Assembly (NCBI RefSeq): GCF_009805585.1
Contig: NZ_VHIN01000005.1
Span: 248,001-312,000, forward strand
Direction of reading: 5' to 3'
Source of the DNA: Glutamicibacter sp. JC586
Lineage (GTDB): Bacteria > Actinomycetota > Actinomycetes > Actinomycetales > Micrococcaceae
DNA length: 64,000 nt
This document shows positions 18,360 through 26,114 of this stretch, piece by piece (position 1 is the stretch's first letter; each line of letters begins with the position of its first letter). The notes under the pieces are model-generated. The model did not search any database and was not told the DNA's origin. It saw only the letters and a program-made list of their open reading frames with translations. The translations under genes and the position numbers were made by a program.

Positions 18360-19163
18360 CTAACTCGTTGCGTCGATAACCATGTCGCGGATTTCCTTTG
18401 GCGGACCGGCATCAGGTGGTTGCCAATCAGTAAGCTCCGAGTAGGCAATCATTCGCTGTTGGGTCGTATATTTCGGGTGGCATGTAGTCATCGTCAAGAT
18501 CGTTTTGGTCGGCTTCACTCCCCACTGATGTGGGGTGGGTAGTAAGACATCACCGTTAGAAGGAGCGACAACTTCAGTGGCATACCAGGTGTAGGTGTAA
18601 TATCCTTCTGCGGTCTGCAGATAGATCTTGTCGCCCTTTTGCAACTTGTCGATGTCCCAGAAAACCTGACCGTGTGTTTGACGGTGAGCAGCCACCGCAA
18701 AGTTCCCCAATTCCCCAGGCTGCTGAGTTGTTGGGTAATGGCCAATGCCGAGATTATCGATGACGTGATCATCCACACCCGAGGTCACCGGGTGATGGGA
18801 TCCTCCGTTGCCAAAGCGCGGGAAGTACATGATCCCAAAAGTACTGCCAGGGGTAATCTTGGTGACCGGTGCTGGTCCGTAATCTTTGGGTTCTTCTTTT
18901 TCCTGCTCAGAATCTCCCTGCGAAGAATCTCCCGGTTCATTTGGAATAACCACGTCACCCAGTTCTTGAACAAGTCCTTGAGTAGCTTCCTTCTGAGCAT
19001 TGGCGGAATCGATGTTGGTCCACCACAGTTCCCATGCGACATACAGCATGAGCAAGATCCCCAAGGTAATGAACAGTTCACCAAGAAATCCGAGAATGAC
19101 ATTTCCCGCGGAGCGAGGACGATGCCTTGCCCGACGCCCCCGTGCTGTGAGATCTCGATTCAC
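18360..19163 (-). CDS. Class E sortase
   Basis: 267 residues: an Arg-rich cytoplasmic N-terminus, a membrane helix (about 22-45), an acidic Ser/Glu-rich linker and the sortase beta-barrel. The catalytic triad is visible as His in VAAHRQTHG (about 160), Cys in LTMTTCHPKY (about 226) and Arg in TTQQRMIAYSEL (about 237). Class E enzymes of high-GC Gram-positives attach proteins with LAXTG-type signals to peptidoglycan. No substrate with such a signal is encoded nearby, as is usual for the housekeeping sortase at this conserved place. Nine bases separate it from the next small gene, so they are co-transcribed. Confidence 0.93.
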   Translation of the reverse strand: MNRDLTARGRRARHRPRSAGNVILGFLGELFITLGILLMLYVAWELWWTNIDSANAQKEATQGLVQELGDVVIPNEPGDSSQGDSEQEKEEPKDYGPAPVTKITPGSTFGIMYFPRFGNGGSHHPVTSGVDDHVIDNLGIGHYPTTQQPGELGNFAVAAHRQTHGQVFWDIDKLQKGDKIYLQTAEGYYTYTWYATEVVAPSNGDVLLPTPHQWGVKPTKTILTMTTCHPKYTTQQRMIAYSELTDWQPPDAGPPKEIRDMVIDATS

Positions 19164-19383
19164 GGCTCTGCGACTCCTTCAGAAACTTGTACTTAAGAAT
19201 GTGTCAATCTACTTGGAGCATCGCAGGCCAAAACCCGATAGTTCTCAGGTGTTACGGCTAGTATGGAAGCTACGTAGGAATGCAACAAGCAGTTCTGAGC
19301 ATCCTTGTGCCCAAGCCTACCGGGAAGACCTTTCGTCTCCCACCTTTACTACATGAAGCAGATGAAGCCGAGGGAGCATTCGA

Positions 19384-19641
19384 GTGCCGGAGTCAAAACC
19401 ACGACGCAAGAACAAAACGCAGGATGCCACTGAGCGCCAGCGAGCCCACTCCATTGACGCGCCTATGCCAGGTTGGTACAAGCCTGTCATGTTTGGCCTA
19501 ATGCTCCTTGGTCTGCTGTGGATCATTGTGTATTACATTTCGCAGACTATGTTCCCAATCCCCAACATCGGTGGATGGAACATTGTTGTTGGATTCGGCA
19601 TCGCGATGGTCGGATTCTTCATGACAACAGGCTGGAAATAG
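19384..19641 (+). CDS. crgA: Cell division protein CrgA
   Basis: 85 residues from GTG 19384: a polar basic N-terminus (MPESKPRRKNK...), then two membrane helices (about 36-55 and 63-82) with the family segment PGWYKPVMFGLMLLGLLWIIVYY and NIGGWNIVVGFGIAM. CrgA is a septum-associated protein that interacts with FtsZ, FtsI and CwsA in actinobacteria. It is divergent from the sortase gene and ends two bases before a perfect 15-bp hairpin shared with the convergent guanidinium exporter. Its length is normal for the family. Confidence 0.95.
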   Translation: MPESKPRRKNKTQDATERQRAHSIDAPMPGWYKPVMFGLMLLGLLWIIVYYISQTMFPIPNIGGWNIVVGFGIAMVGFFMTTGWK

Positions 19642-19642
19642 C

Positions 19643-19676
19643 ACTAACGTCGGTCCCCACAGGGACCGACGTTAGT
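19643..19676. terminator. Bidirectional hairpin terminator crgA / gdx
   Basis: Perfect 15-bp inverted repeat ACTAACGTCGGTCCC / GGGACCGACGTTAGT with the loop CACA, lying exactly between two convergent genes. It starts two bases after the crgA stop codon. Confidence 0.85.
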
Positions 19677-19698
19677 TCGTTAAAGCTCTCGAGGTGCT

Positions 19699-20016
19699 TT
19701 AGTGGCTGACGGCTTTGAGTCCAATGACGCAACCGACCAAGCCAAGAATGAATACCATTTTGAGCACAGAGAATGCCTCCTGTCCGGTGACCATGGAGTA
19801 GATCACCGCGAGGGAAGCACCCACACCTACCCAAATTGCATAGGCAGTACCTACCGGGATCTCTTTCATGGCGTAGGCAAGTCCCGCCATCGAGACTACC
19901 AATCCAGCAAAAAAGATGATGCTGGGAACTAACTTCGACAAGCCATCACTCATGCCAAGGGCAACGGCCCAGACGGCTTCGAAAACACCGGAAACAATTA
20001 GAACTAACCAATACAT
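19699..20016 (-). CDS. gdx: SMR-family guanidinium exporter (Gdx/SugE type)
   Basis: 105 residues from ATG 20016 (AGGA 7 bases upstream); a GTG at 20031 is weaker. Four membrane helices fill the protein. Features of the guanidinium-exporter subtype are the glutamate of helix 1 (SGVFEAVWAVALGMSDG, Glu13) and AYAIWVGVGA in helix 3. Family members export guanidinium in exchange for protons as antiparallel dimers. A guanidine-III riboswitch lies 17-56 bases before the start, which supports the guanidinium assignment over general quaternary-ammonium export. Convergent with crgA; lysG lies 84 bases upstream on the same strand. Confidence 0.93.
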   Translation of the reverse strand: MYWLVLIVSGVFEAVWAVALGMSDGLSKLVPSIIFFAGLVVSMAGLAYAMKEIPVGTAYAIWVGVGASLAVIYSMVTGQEAFSVLKMVFILGLVGCVIGLKAVSH

Positions 20017-20032
20017 GCCAGGATCCTTCACT

Positions 20033-20072
20033 GGCCGTCTTGTCGATCTCCGGGTACGGCTCCCTCGTCCGG
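20033..20072 (-). promoter_or_regulatory. Guanidine-III riboswitch (ykkC-III)
   Basis: The minus strand reads CCGGACGAGGGAGCCGTACC, then CGGAGATCGACAAGACGGC. This preserves the blocks CCGGACGAGG, GCCGTACCCGG and GACAAGACGGC that I recall from the known actinobacterial ykkC-III aptamer. The aptamer's last helix ends just before the AGGA ribosome site of the exporter, suggesting translational control: guanidine stabilises the pseudoknot and frees the site. Identification is from memory of the motif and should be confirmed with a covariance model. Confidence 0.88.
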
Positions 20073-20100
20073 GCGTAGGCTTTGTTTACCTACGTCGCGT

Positions 20101-20985
20101 TCAGGGTATCAAATGCAATTCGTGCGCACGCGCGGCTGTGACCAAAATGTCATCAATCGTGCTCAAGATTTTCGAATCCACGGCCCATCGCTGCAGGTAC
20201 AACGGAACATCGGTAAACCATTGATCATGTAGGACCTCGAGCCGATCAGATTGCGCAAGTTGCAGTTCGGGAATCATCCCCCATCCCATTCCAGCTTTAA
20301 CGGCGCTCACGTACTTCAGCGAGTCAGGAACATGATGGACCTGTGCTTCAGGCCGTTGGCCCGAACCGGCTAGGCGCTCGAGCATCCGGTATTGCAATGG
20401 ATCCTCGCGGTCAAAAACGACCATCGGTGTTCTCGCCAAGGCTCGTGGATTCGGTTTCGCAAGGTAACGCTGAACAATGCGTGGCGCTGCCGCCGCGCGG
20501 TATCGCATGGCACCAAGCTTCTTGCTTACGCAACCTTGAAGCGCTTCAGAAGTCGTAGTGACCACAGCGCTGACTCGTCCACTGCGAAGCAGTTCCAGTC
20601 CCCTATGTTCATCGGTTCGCAGGATTTCAACCGATAGGTTCTCGAGCTCTGCCAACTGTTCAAATACAGGTGAAAACCAGGTGGACAAAGAATCAGCGTT
20701 CACACCGATAGCCACCGACAGTGGTGATTCATCTGAAATTTCTCTTGCGAACTCGGCACTAAGTAGCGACATTTGACGCGCGTAGCGCAGCACCTTGTAT
20801 CCCTGTTCTGTTGGCATCACCGGTCGACTTCTGATCAACAGAATCGCACCGATTCTATTTTCTAGGGCCTTGATGCGCTGACTCACGGCAGAGGCAGTCA
20901 CGCCCAAGTCAATAGAAGCATCGTCAAAGCTTCCAGTATCTATCACAGCTAAGAGGGTCTCGAGGTGTTCAACGTCGATATTCAC
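20101..20985 (-). CDS. lysG: LysG/ArgP-type LysR regulator of lysine export
   Basis: 294 residues with the LysR winged helix-turn-helix at the N-terminus (VEHLETLLAVIDTGSFDDASIDLGVTASAVSQRIKALE) and a two-lobed effector domain. It is divergent from lysE with a 71-base gap, the arrangement of the Corynebacterium glutamicum lysE/lysG pair, in which LysG activates lysE when lysine or arginine accumulates. The start ATG at 20985 is inside the region where the lysE control site must lie. Ends 28 bases before the guanidine riboswitch of the next gene. Confidence 0.93.
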   Translation of the reverse strand: MNIDVEHLETLLAVIDTGSFDDASIDLGVTASAVSQRIKALENRIGAILLIRSRPVMPTEQGYKVLRYARQMSLLSAEFAREISDESPLSVAIGVNADSLSTWFSPVFEQLAELENLSVEILRTDEHRGLELLRSGRVSAVVTTTSEALQGCVSKKLGAMRYRAAAAPRIVQRYLAKPNPRALARTPMVVFDREDPLQYRMLERLAGSGQRPEAQVHHVPDSLKYVSAVKAGMGWGMIPELQLAQSDRLEVLHDQWFTDVPLYLQRWAVDSKILSTIDDILVTAARAHELHLIP

Positions 20986-21056
20986 ATTAGGAACTCTAAT
21001 CTAGAATGAGAAAGTTAAGTTCGACTTAGGTAAGAGACTCTCATACGGTTTTCTTC

Positions 21057-21674
21057 ATGACTCCTGCACCGTTTCTCCTCGGCTTAACAACTGGGTTGTC
21101 GCTGATCGTTGCCATCGGCGCACAAAATGCCTTTGTGCTCCGTCAGGGAATTCGAAAAGAGCATGTTTTCGTCACTGCTACAGTCTGTGCACTATCCGAT
21201 GCTGTTCTCATCGGTGCGGGAGTTAACGGGATGGGCGTTCTAGTTGAGCGACTGCCCTGGCTGCTAACCATTGCTCGACTGGGTGGCTTCTTGTTCCTTG
21301 CCACCTACGCTGTATTCGCATTCCGCCGGTCTCTCAAACCTGACGCGCTCAAAGTTTCAGTATCAAACCGATCGGTCACGACCCTTTCTATTATTGGTAC
21401 AACACTGGCTTTGACGTGGCTCAATCCCCATGTCTATATCGACACGGTGCTATTACTCGGATCGGTGGCCGTAGCTCAAGGCCAAGGCGCTCCCTGGTTC
21501 GCCTTTGGCGCCATCCTTGCTAGCTTCATCTGGTTTTTCTTGCTTGCCTATGCGGCCCGACTACTCGCGCCACTATTCGCAAAGCCGAAAGCTTGGCAAG
21601 TCCTCGACTTCACCATCGGGATCCTCATGTTGCTATTCGCAACGTTGCTCATTTGGCCGATTTTCACCAAGTAA
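21057..21674 (+). CDS. lysE: LysE/ArgO-family basic amino acid exporter
   Basis: 205 residues, almost wholly hydrophobic with five to six membrane helices. It has the family opening FLLGLTTGLSLIVAIGAQNAFVLRQGIRKEH and the ALTWLNPHVYIDTVLLLGS motif. LysE proteins export L-lysine and L-arginine with proton or hydroxide coupling. Divergent from its regulator lysG. The 3' side runs into the DnaA-box cluster, with the first near-consensus box overlapping the stop codon; no hairpin terminator is seen after it. Confidence 0.95.
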   Translation: MTPAPFLLGLTTGLSLIVAIGAQNAFVLRQGIRKEHVFVTATVCALSDAVLIGAGVNGMGVLVERLPWLLTIARLGGFLFLATYAVFAFRRSLKPDALKVSVSNRSVTTLSIIGTTLALTWLNPHVYIDTVLLLGSVAVAQGQGAPWFAFGAILASFIWFFLLAYAARLLAPLFAKPKAWQVLDFTIGILMLLFATLLIWPIFTK

Positions 21675-22135
21675 TCCACAGCACCCCCGGGTTATCCACA
21701 CCCAGTGTGCACAACTCCCATCAACAGTTGTTCACAAACTTATCCACAAGTGGGGACAAGTTCGATGATACTACTGGCATAAAACTGTTTGCACTAGTCA
21801 AATTGCCTATTGGTGAATCAAATGACACGGTTGTAAGTTATTAACACTGTGGATTTAGGCTGTGGATAGTCGTGCAATGTGTGCTATTTGCAGCCAATCC
21901 TGCTAATCGGTTAAACTTTCGAACCTCAAGTTATTAACAAGCCGCCGGTTCGTATATGCGCTATCTACAGGGGTTGTTTAAAAGTTATCCACAACTGGGG
22001 ACAAGGTTGTGAGTATTGCTTAACTCCCCCGGAATATCCTTGGTTTCAAGGGCATCCACGCCTGTTAATATCTCCACAACCTCACAAGTTACATGGCTGT
22101 AAGTTATTAACAGTGTGGATAATCTGTGTGGATAA
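21672..22135. other. DnaA-box cluster in convergent intergenic region
   Basis: 481 bases between the 3' ends of lysE and the rhomboid gene. Five exact TTATCCACA boxes: 21692-21700 and 21740-21748, 21985-21993 (plus), 22114-22122 and 22127-22135 (minus). Single-mismatch boxes at 21672, 21706, 21728, 21751, 21861 and 21996. Two near-perfect duplicated units: TTATCCACAA-TGGGGACAAG at 21740 and 21985 (one base differs), and TGTAAGTTATTAACA-TGTGGAT at 21832 and 22098. AAGTTATTAACA occurs a third time at 21928. As both flanking genes end here, promoters do not explain it. Confidence 0.85.
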
Positions 22136-22155
22136 CGAATGTGCGTGTTTTCGAA

Positions 22156-23013
22156 CTAGCCTACGGAGTATTTGACCGACTGCATAGCTAGATACACAGC
22201 GGTCAGGAGAATGACCGATAAAGCAGTCAACAAGACCAGCTGTATTCGCGAACGCTGTGGATTACTTCGAGGAATCATCACAATGCTCGCCGAGGCGATG
22301 ATGCCAGTGATCGCACCACCTAGGTGTCCCTGCCAAGAGATCCCCGAAACGACAAAGCCAAGCACGATGTTCAGTACCAGAATGATGCCCATCTGACGTA
22401 ACGCTTGCTTGTTAGAGCGGAAAACAACAAATGTTGCCAGGAAGAGGCCAGCCAGCGCTCCGGACGCACCTAATGTGGCGCTCAATGGCTCGCTGAGCAG
22501 TAATATGCCGAGGGATCCGCCGATAGCGCTGAGCAGATACAACCAAGCAAATCGCAACCGACCTAGACGAGGTTCGAGCAATGTACCGAAAATATAGATT
22601 CCGTACATGTTCATAGCCAAGTGCAGGAATGAACCCATTGAGTGAGCAAAAGCGCTGGTAATTAGACGCCATGGTTCATAGGCAGCGATCGCAGGGGCCA
22701 GAACCAACGAGTTGGTGAATCCCGGAATGATCCACTGCAACAGGTACACAAAGACGTTCAGTGCGATAACAATGTAGGTGACTACCGGTGCGCCGGCTCG
22801 CAGCCGTCCCCCGAATTCCGTCTTCTGCTGGGGAATTCGTCGGTTAGCTTCGGCCACACATTCCACGCACTGCACACCTACCGGAGCTGATACCTGACAT
22901 TGCGGACATACCGGGCGACCGCACCTGTTGCAGGAAACGTAAGCAACCGTGTCCGGATGACGATAGCATGTCGGAGCCACTTGGCTCTGAGGGTTGATCT
23001 GCCCGTAGGACAT
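22156..23013 (-). CDS. Rhomboid-family intramembrane serine protease
   Basis: 285 residues. The N-terminus is a zinc-ribbon/B-box-like module with paired cysteines (PTCYRHPDTVAYVSCNRCGRP, CPQCQV, GVQCVECV). Six membrane helices follow. Catalytic Ser lies in LGASGALAGL (about 184) and His in SWQGHLGGAI (about 232); HLAMNMYG in helix 2 is the conserved HxxxN motif. It cleaves membrane proteins within the bilayer; substrates are unknown. It lies downstream of ppiA on the same strand in the usual actinobacterial order. Confidence 0.94.
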   Translation of the reverse strand: MSYGQINPQSQVAPTCYRHPDTVAYVSCNRCGRPVCPQCQVSAPVGVQCVECVAEANRRIPQQKTEFGGRLRAGAPVVTYIVIALNVFVYLLQWIIPGFTNSLVLAPAIAAYEPWRLITSAFAHSMGSFLHLAMNMYGIYIFGTLLEPRLGRLRFAWLYLLSAIGGSLGILLLSEPLSATLGASGALAGLFLATFVVFRSNKQALRQMGIILVLNIVLGFVVSGISWQGHLGGAITGIIASASIVMIPRSNPQRSRIQLVLLTALSVILLTAVYLAMQSVKYSVG

Positions 23014-23046
23014 CAGTACCTGCCTTGTGTAGAAGTGCTTAAACTT

Positions 23047-23086
23047 CAGGCCCCGACAACGCCACTAGGTGGATCGTCGGGGCCTG
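23047..23086 (-). terminator. Terminator of ppiA
   Basis: Perfect 11-bp inverted repeat CAGGCCCCGAC / GTCGGGGCCTG with an 18-base loop, just beyond the ppiA stop and before the rhomboid start. Confidence 0.8.
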
Positions 23087-23103
23087 AGCTTTTGGAGTCG
23101 GTG

Positions 23104-23649
23104 TTACAGAGTCTCGATATCGACCGAGTTGATAACAACGTCCTCCAGTGGCTTGTCACGGCCATCGGTTGCTACAGCGTTCAGAGCGTCGACAACCTTA
23201 CGGGAGTCTGCATCAATAACTTCACCGAAGATGGTGTGCTTGCCCTGCAGCCAGGTGGTTGGAACGGTGGTGATGAAGAACTGCGAACCGTTGGTTCCAC
23301 GGCCCATGCGGATACCCGCGTTAGCCATGGCCAGCTTGTATGGCTCGTTGAAGTTCAGTTCTGGGTGGATCTCATCGTCGAACTGGTAGCCTGGGCCGCC
23401 GAAGCCCTGGCCCAGTGGGTCGCCACCCTGAATCATGAAGTCAGAGATGATGCGGTGGAAGATGGTTCCGCTGTACAGCGGGGTGTTGGTCTTCTTGTCA
23501 CCGGACTCTGGGTGTACCCACTCCTGCTCACCGGTTGAGAGGCCAACGAAGTTCTTTACGGTCTTAGGTGCGTGGTTGCCGAAGAGATCGACAACAATAT
23601 CGCCCAAAGTAGTGTGAATCGTGGCTTTATGAGTTGCGTTTGCGGTCAT
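23104..23649 (-). CDS. ppiA: Cyclophilin-type peptidyl-prolyl isomerase PpiA
   Basis: 181 residues, a single cyclophilin domain without signal peptide, so cytoplasmic. The active-site segment is TIFHRIISDFMIQGGDPLGQG, with catalytic Arg in FHRI, and GTNGSQFFIT later. It speeds cis-trans isomerisation of prolyl bonds during folding. ATG at 23649 follows a weak site. Its position between the gyrase/tRNA block and the rhomboid gene is conserved in actinobacteria (compare Rv0009 in M. tuberculosis). Confidence 0.96.
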   Translation of the reverse strand: MTANATHKATIHTTLGDIVVDLFGNHAPKTVKNFVGLSTGEQEWVHPESGDKKTNTPLYSGTIFHRIISDFMIQGGDPLGQGFGGPGYQFDDEIHPELNFNEPYKLAMANAGIRMGRGTNGSQFFITTVPTTWLQGKHTIFGEVIDADSRKVVDALNAVATDGRDKPLEDVVINSVDIETL

Positions 23650-23820
23650 GTCTACATTGTTCCATGATCAGGGCGTGACCCGCTAAAAACTGACGTACGC
23701 GTTGAGTGAAAATTTAGAACAATCTCTGATGGCATCCGGGCTAACACTGGCTTGCACCGCCGTATCTGCATAGTCTTGGACTGTCGGAGACCGTGATCGA
23801 CTTTCAGTCTGGAGCTATGC

Positions 23821-24027
23821 ATGAGCAAGAAGAGCAAAGTAGGAAAAGTACTAGCCGTTGGCTTGATTGCCGGAGTCGTTGCCATTCTGGTTGCCATGTG
23901 GAAAGCCTCAAAGCCCATCGAAGACCCATGGGAAAACGAACCAGGGGTAGCTACGCCGCAGGAGCCTCTAGATTCTCGAGAAGCCAGTGTGGAAGAAATT
24001 CGAGAGATCATCGAAGATGACAAATAA
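23821..24027 (+). CDS. Small single-pass membrane protein, unknown function
   Basis: 68 residues from ATG 23821 with GGAG 7 bases before it. Basic N-terminus (MSKKSKVGK), one membrane helix (about 10-26, VLAVGLIAGVVAILVAMW), then an acidic tail with DPWENEPGVATPQEP and a Glu-rich C-terminus. The topology and the place beside ppiA recall the M. tuberculosis cwsA neighbourhood, but the protein is much shorter than CwsA and I see no clear sequence match. It converges on the EamA gene with 3 bases between stops. Confidence 0.7.
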   Translation: MSKKSKVGKVLAVGLIAGVVAILVAMWKASKPIEDPWENEPGVATPQEPLDSREASVEEIREIIEDDK

Positions 24028-24030
24028 AAA

Positions 24031-24903
24031 CTAGATACTCGTCCGTTTTGGTTGGGCTTGCCCTCGTATTACGAGGGCAAGCCCTGCGAGTATGACAGCC
24101 AGTCCAACGTAGGTCGCCGGTGAAACTACTTGTCCAAGCAATAGAGCAGCCAAAAGCGCGGCACCTGGGATCTCGAGCAGGATCAACATCGACACCGTCA
24201 ACGCGCCTAAGACGTTGAGTAGGTGGTTCATGGCGGTGTGACCGAGTATTTGAGCACAGAGAGTCAGCAACACAATGCCCAACCATCCATGGGCATCAAA
24301 TCCCCAGATGGGCATCCGCGTCGAAAAGCAAAGAACCAAAAGCGCCAGAGCGGTGATGGCATAACAGCTCGAGGCATAGGTCGCGGTGCTCATGGTTTGA
24401 CGAGCTACAGATCCTGCAAGGGTATAGATTGCGGCGAGAATGCCGCCAGCTAGAGCCAGGAAGTCTCCTAACAACGCTTGACCGCCCAAGCTCATGTCGA
24501 ACCCGGTGATCACAATCGCCCCGCCCAGAGCAATAGCCATTCCTACGAACACCTGGGTTCGATACTGCACTTTCCTCATCACTTGAAAGACAGCTATCCA
24601 AACACCTTGGATACACACCAAGGCAGTCCCGGCAGCCACGCTGGTCAATCTCATTGAGTACATGAAGCACACAAAATGTAGCGCCAAAGAAATTCCTGCA
24701 ATACCTGTGAAGATCCATTCGCGAGAAGTCATTCTCAGATATACACGTGGGTTCTTTCGCAATGCGGGGACGCTCAAGATAACCGCTGCAGCGCCATTGC
24801 GCCAGAAAGCCATGGAGAGTACCGGGACGCCTGGGAATGCGGCGATGATGGGTCCGGAAGCAGAAATTCCGAGGATCCCAAGGGCTGCGAGCAAGGACGT
24901 CAT
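24031..24903 (-). CDS. EamA/DMT-superfamily transporter
   Basis: 290 residues with ten predicted membrane helices in two EamA repeats (about 1-140 and 150-285). The AFWRNGAAAVIL segment after helix 2 and LLEIPGAALLAALLLGQVVSP in the second repeat are typical. Substrate is unknown; relatives export amino acids, nucleosides or other metabolites. The last codons contain a perfect 13-bp inverted repeat (24054-24066/24072-24084, GGGCTTGCCCTCG) that may terminate the convergent small gene. Confidence 0.9.
   Translation of the reverse strand: MTSLLAALGILGISASGPIIAAFPGVPVLSMAFWRNGAAAVILSVPALRKNPRVYLRMTSREWIFTGIAGISLALHFVCFMYSMRLTSVAAGTALVCIQGVWIAVFQVMRKVQYRTQVFVGMAIALGGAIVITGFDMSLGGQALLGDFLALAGGILAAIYTLAGSVARQTMSTATYASSCYAITALALLVLCFSTRMPIWGFDAHGWLGIVLLTLCAQILGHTAMNHLLNVLGALTVSMLILLEIPGAALLAALLLGQVVSPATYVGLAVILAGLALVIRGQAQPKRTSI
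24054..24084. terminator. Hairpin inside the 3' end of the EamA gene
   Basis: GGGCTTGCCCTCG / CGAGGGCAAGCCC, 13 bp perfect, loop TATTA. It lies 27 bases past the stop of the convergent small gene. No T-run on either side, so terminator function is an inference. Confidence 0.5.
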
Positions 24904-25008
24904 TGACTAAAAACACCTTCGTCTTTTGTTGCTGTTTTCAGCAATAACCAAGCCCACCATGGACCTGTCTTTCTTATAAAGAAGTAATATTCTCACTTTG
25001 GAATATGA

Positions 25009-26004
25009 TCATTTTTCCTTACTGACCACTGGTTTCATAGAGTCTTTGCGTCTCCAGTAGGCAGCGAACATTGCGCCGGACAAATTATGCCAGACAGAGA
25101 ATGCAGCCGCTGGCAATGCTGCCTCCGGAGTGAAATACTGCTTCGCGAGTCCACCGGCAAGCCCTGAATTCTGCATCCCCACTTCGATAGCCATGGTTCG
25201 GCGAGCGTCTGCCGGAACGCGCATCAGTACACCCGCGCCGTAGCCCAGCAAAAGTCCTAATCCGTTATGCAAGATGACCGCAAGCAGGACCAACAAACCT
25301 GCAGACAGGATCGCTTGCGCGCTACCGGCCACAATAATTGTTACGACAACGGTGATCGCCACAACCGAAGCCCATGGCAGGATGCCACTCACTGCGGTGA
25401 CCCACCGGTTGAAGATCATGCGCAGCGCTATACCTAGAACTACTGGGATCAAAACGATCTGTACAACACTTAGAGCCATAGATCCTGCGTCCACCGGCAT
25501 ATATTGGCCGGCTAGCCACAACGCCAACAGGGGCGTCAGCACCGGGGCAATCAGGGTCGATACGGAAGTCATCGCAACAGATAGCGCTACGTTGCCTCGT
25601 GCTAAGTAGGACACGACATTTGAAGCGGTTCCGCCCGGCGCGCACCCAACTAAGATCAGTCCAGCTGCCAGTGCCGGATCTAGCTGGAGAACCGTGGCTA
25701 CCAACCAGCCCATGGTCGGCATCACGACAAATTGGGCAACTACACCGCCAAGAACTGGTAACGGATTTTTCACGACTAAGGCGAAGTCCGGCAGGGTCAA
25801 GGTCAAACCCATGCAGAACATGATGATCATCAATAATGGATTGATCCAACCAGCAAAACCAACAAAAACCTGGGGGAGTAGCATCCCGAACAGCCCGCCG
25901 AGCAGGATCAGTACCGGAAAGAGCAAGACAGCTATGCGCGAATCTCTCTCGATTTTTTCGCTCTGAGCTGCTCCGGCACCATTGCCGGTTTTTTCATTTT
26001 CCAC
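25009..26004 (-). CDS. Bile acid:sodium symporter (BASS) family transporter
   Basis: 331 residues with about nine to ten membrane helices. BASS features: MFCMGLTLTLPDFALVVKNP early, GCAPGGTASNVVSYLARGNVALSVAMTSVSTLIAPVLTP in the middle (the sodium-binding crossover) and AIEVGMQNSGLAGGLAKQYF late. Bacterial members move organic anions with sodium; bile acids are only the namesake, so pantoate- or keto-acid-like substrates are equally possible. Begins at GTG 26004 close to the divergent mannosyltransferase gene. Confidence 0.93.
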   Translation of the reverse strand: MENEKTGNGAGAAQSEKIERDSRIAVLLFPVLILLGGLFGMLLPQVFVGFAGWINPLLMIIMFCMGLTLTLPDFALVVKNPLPVLGGVVAQFVVMPTMGWLVATVLQLDPALAAGLILVGCAPGGTASNVVSYLARGNVALSVAMTSVSTLIAPVLTPLLALWLAGQYMPVDAGSMALSVVQIVLIPVVLGIALRMIFNRWVTAVSGILPWASVVAITVVVTIIVAGSAQAILSAGLLVLLAVILHNGLGLLLGYGAGVLMRVPADARRTMAIEVGMQNSGLAGGLAKQYFTPEAALPAAAFSVWHNLSGAMFAAYWRRKDSMKPVVSKEK

Positions 26005-26114
26005 TTACGATATCTTGCCACCAATGAACGAAAACCAACAATGACCAACAGAAGTTAATGAACTGCCCCAGTCCTATTTACCTTGATGTCATCCTTGGTC
26101 GCCATCCTGAATGT

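Noticed and set aside
21672-22135. DnaA-box cluster taken as the main chromosomal origin
   Set aside because: Gyrase, recF, dnaN and dnaA lie to its right and point toward it, which would make them head-on to forks; the dnaA-dnaN gap with nearby parS fits the main origin better. Kept only as an auxiliary or titration site.
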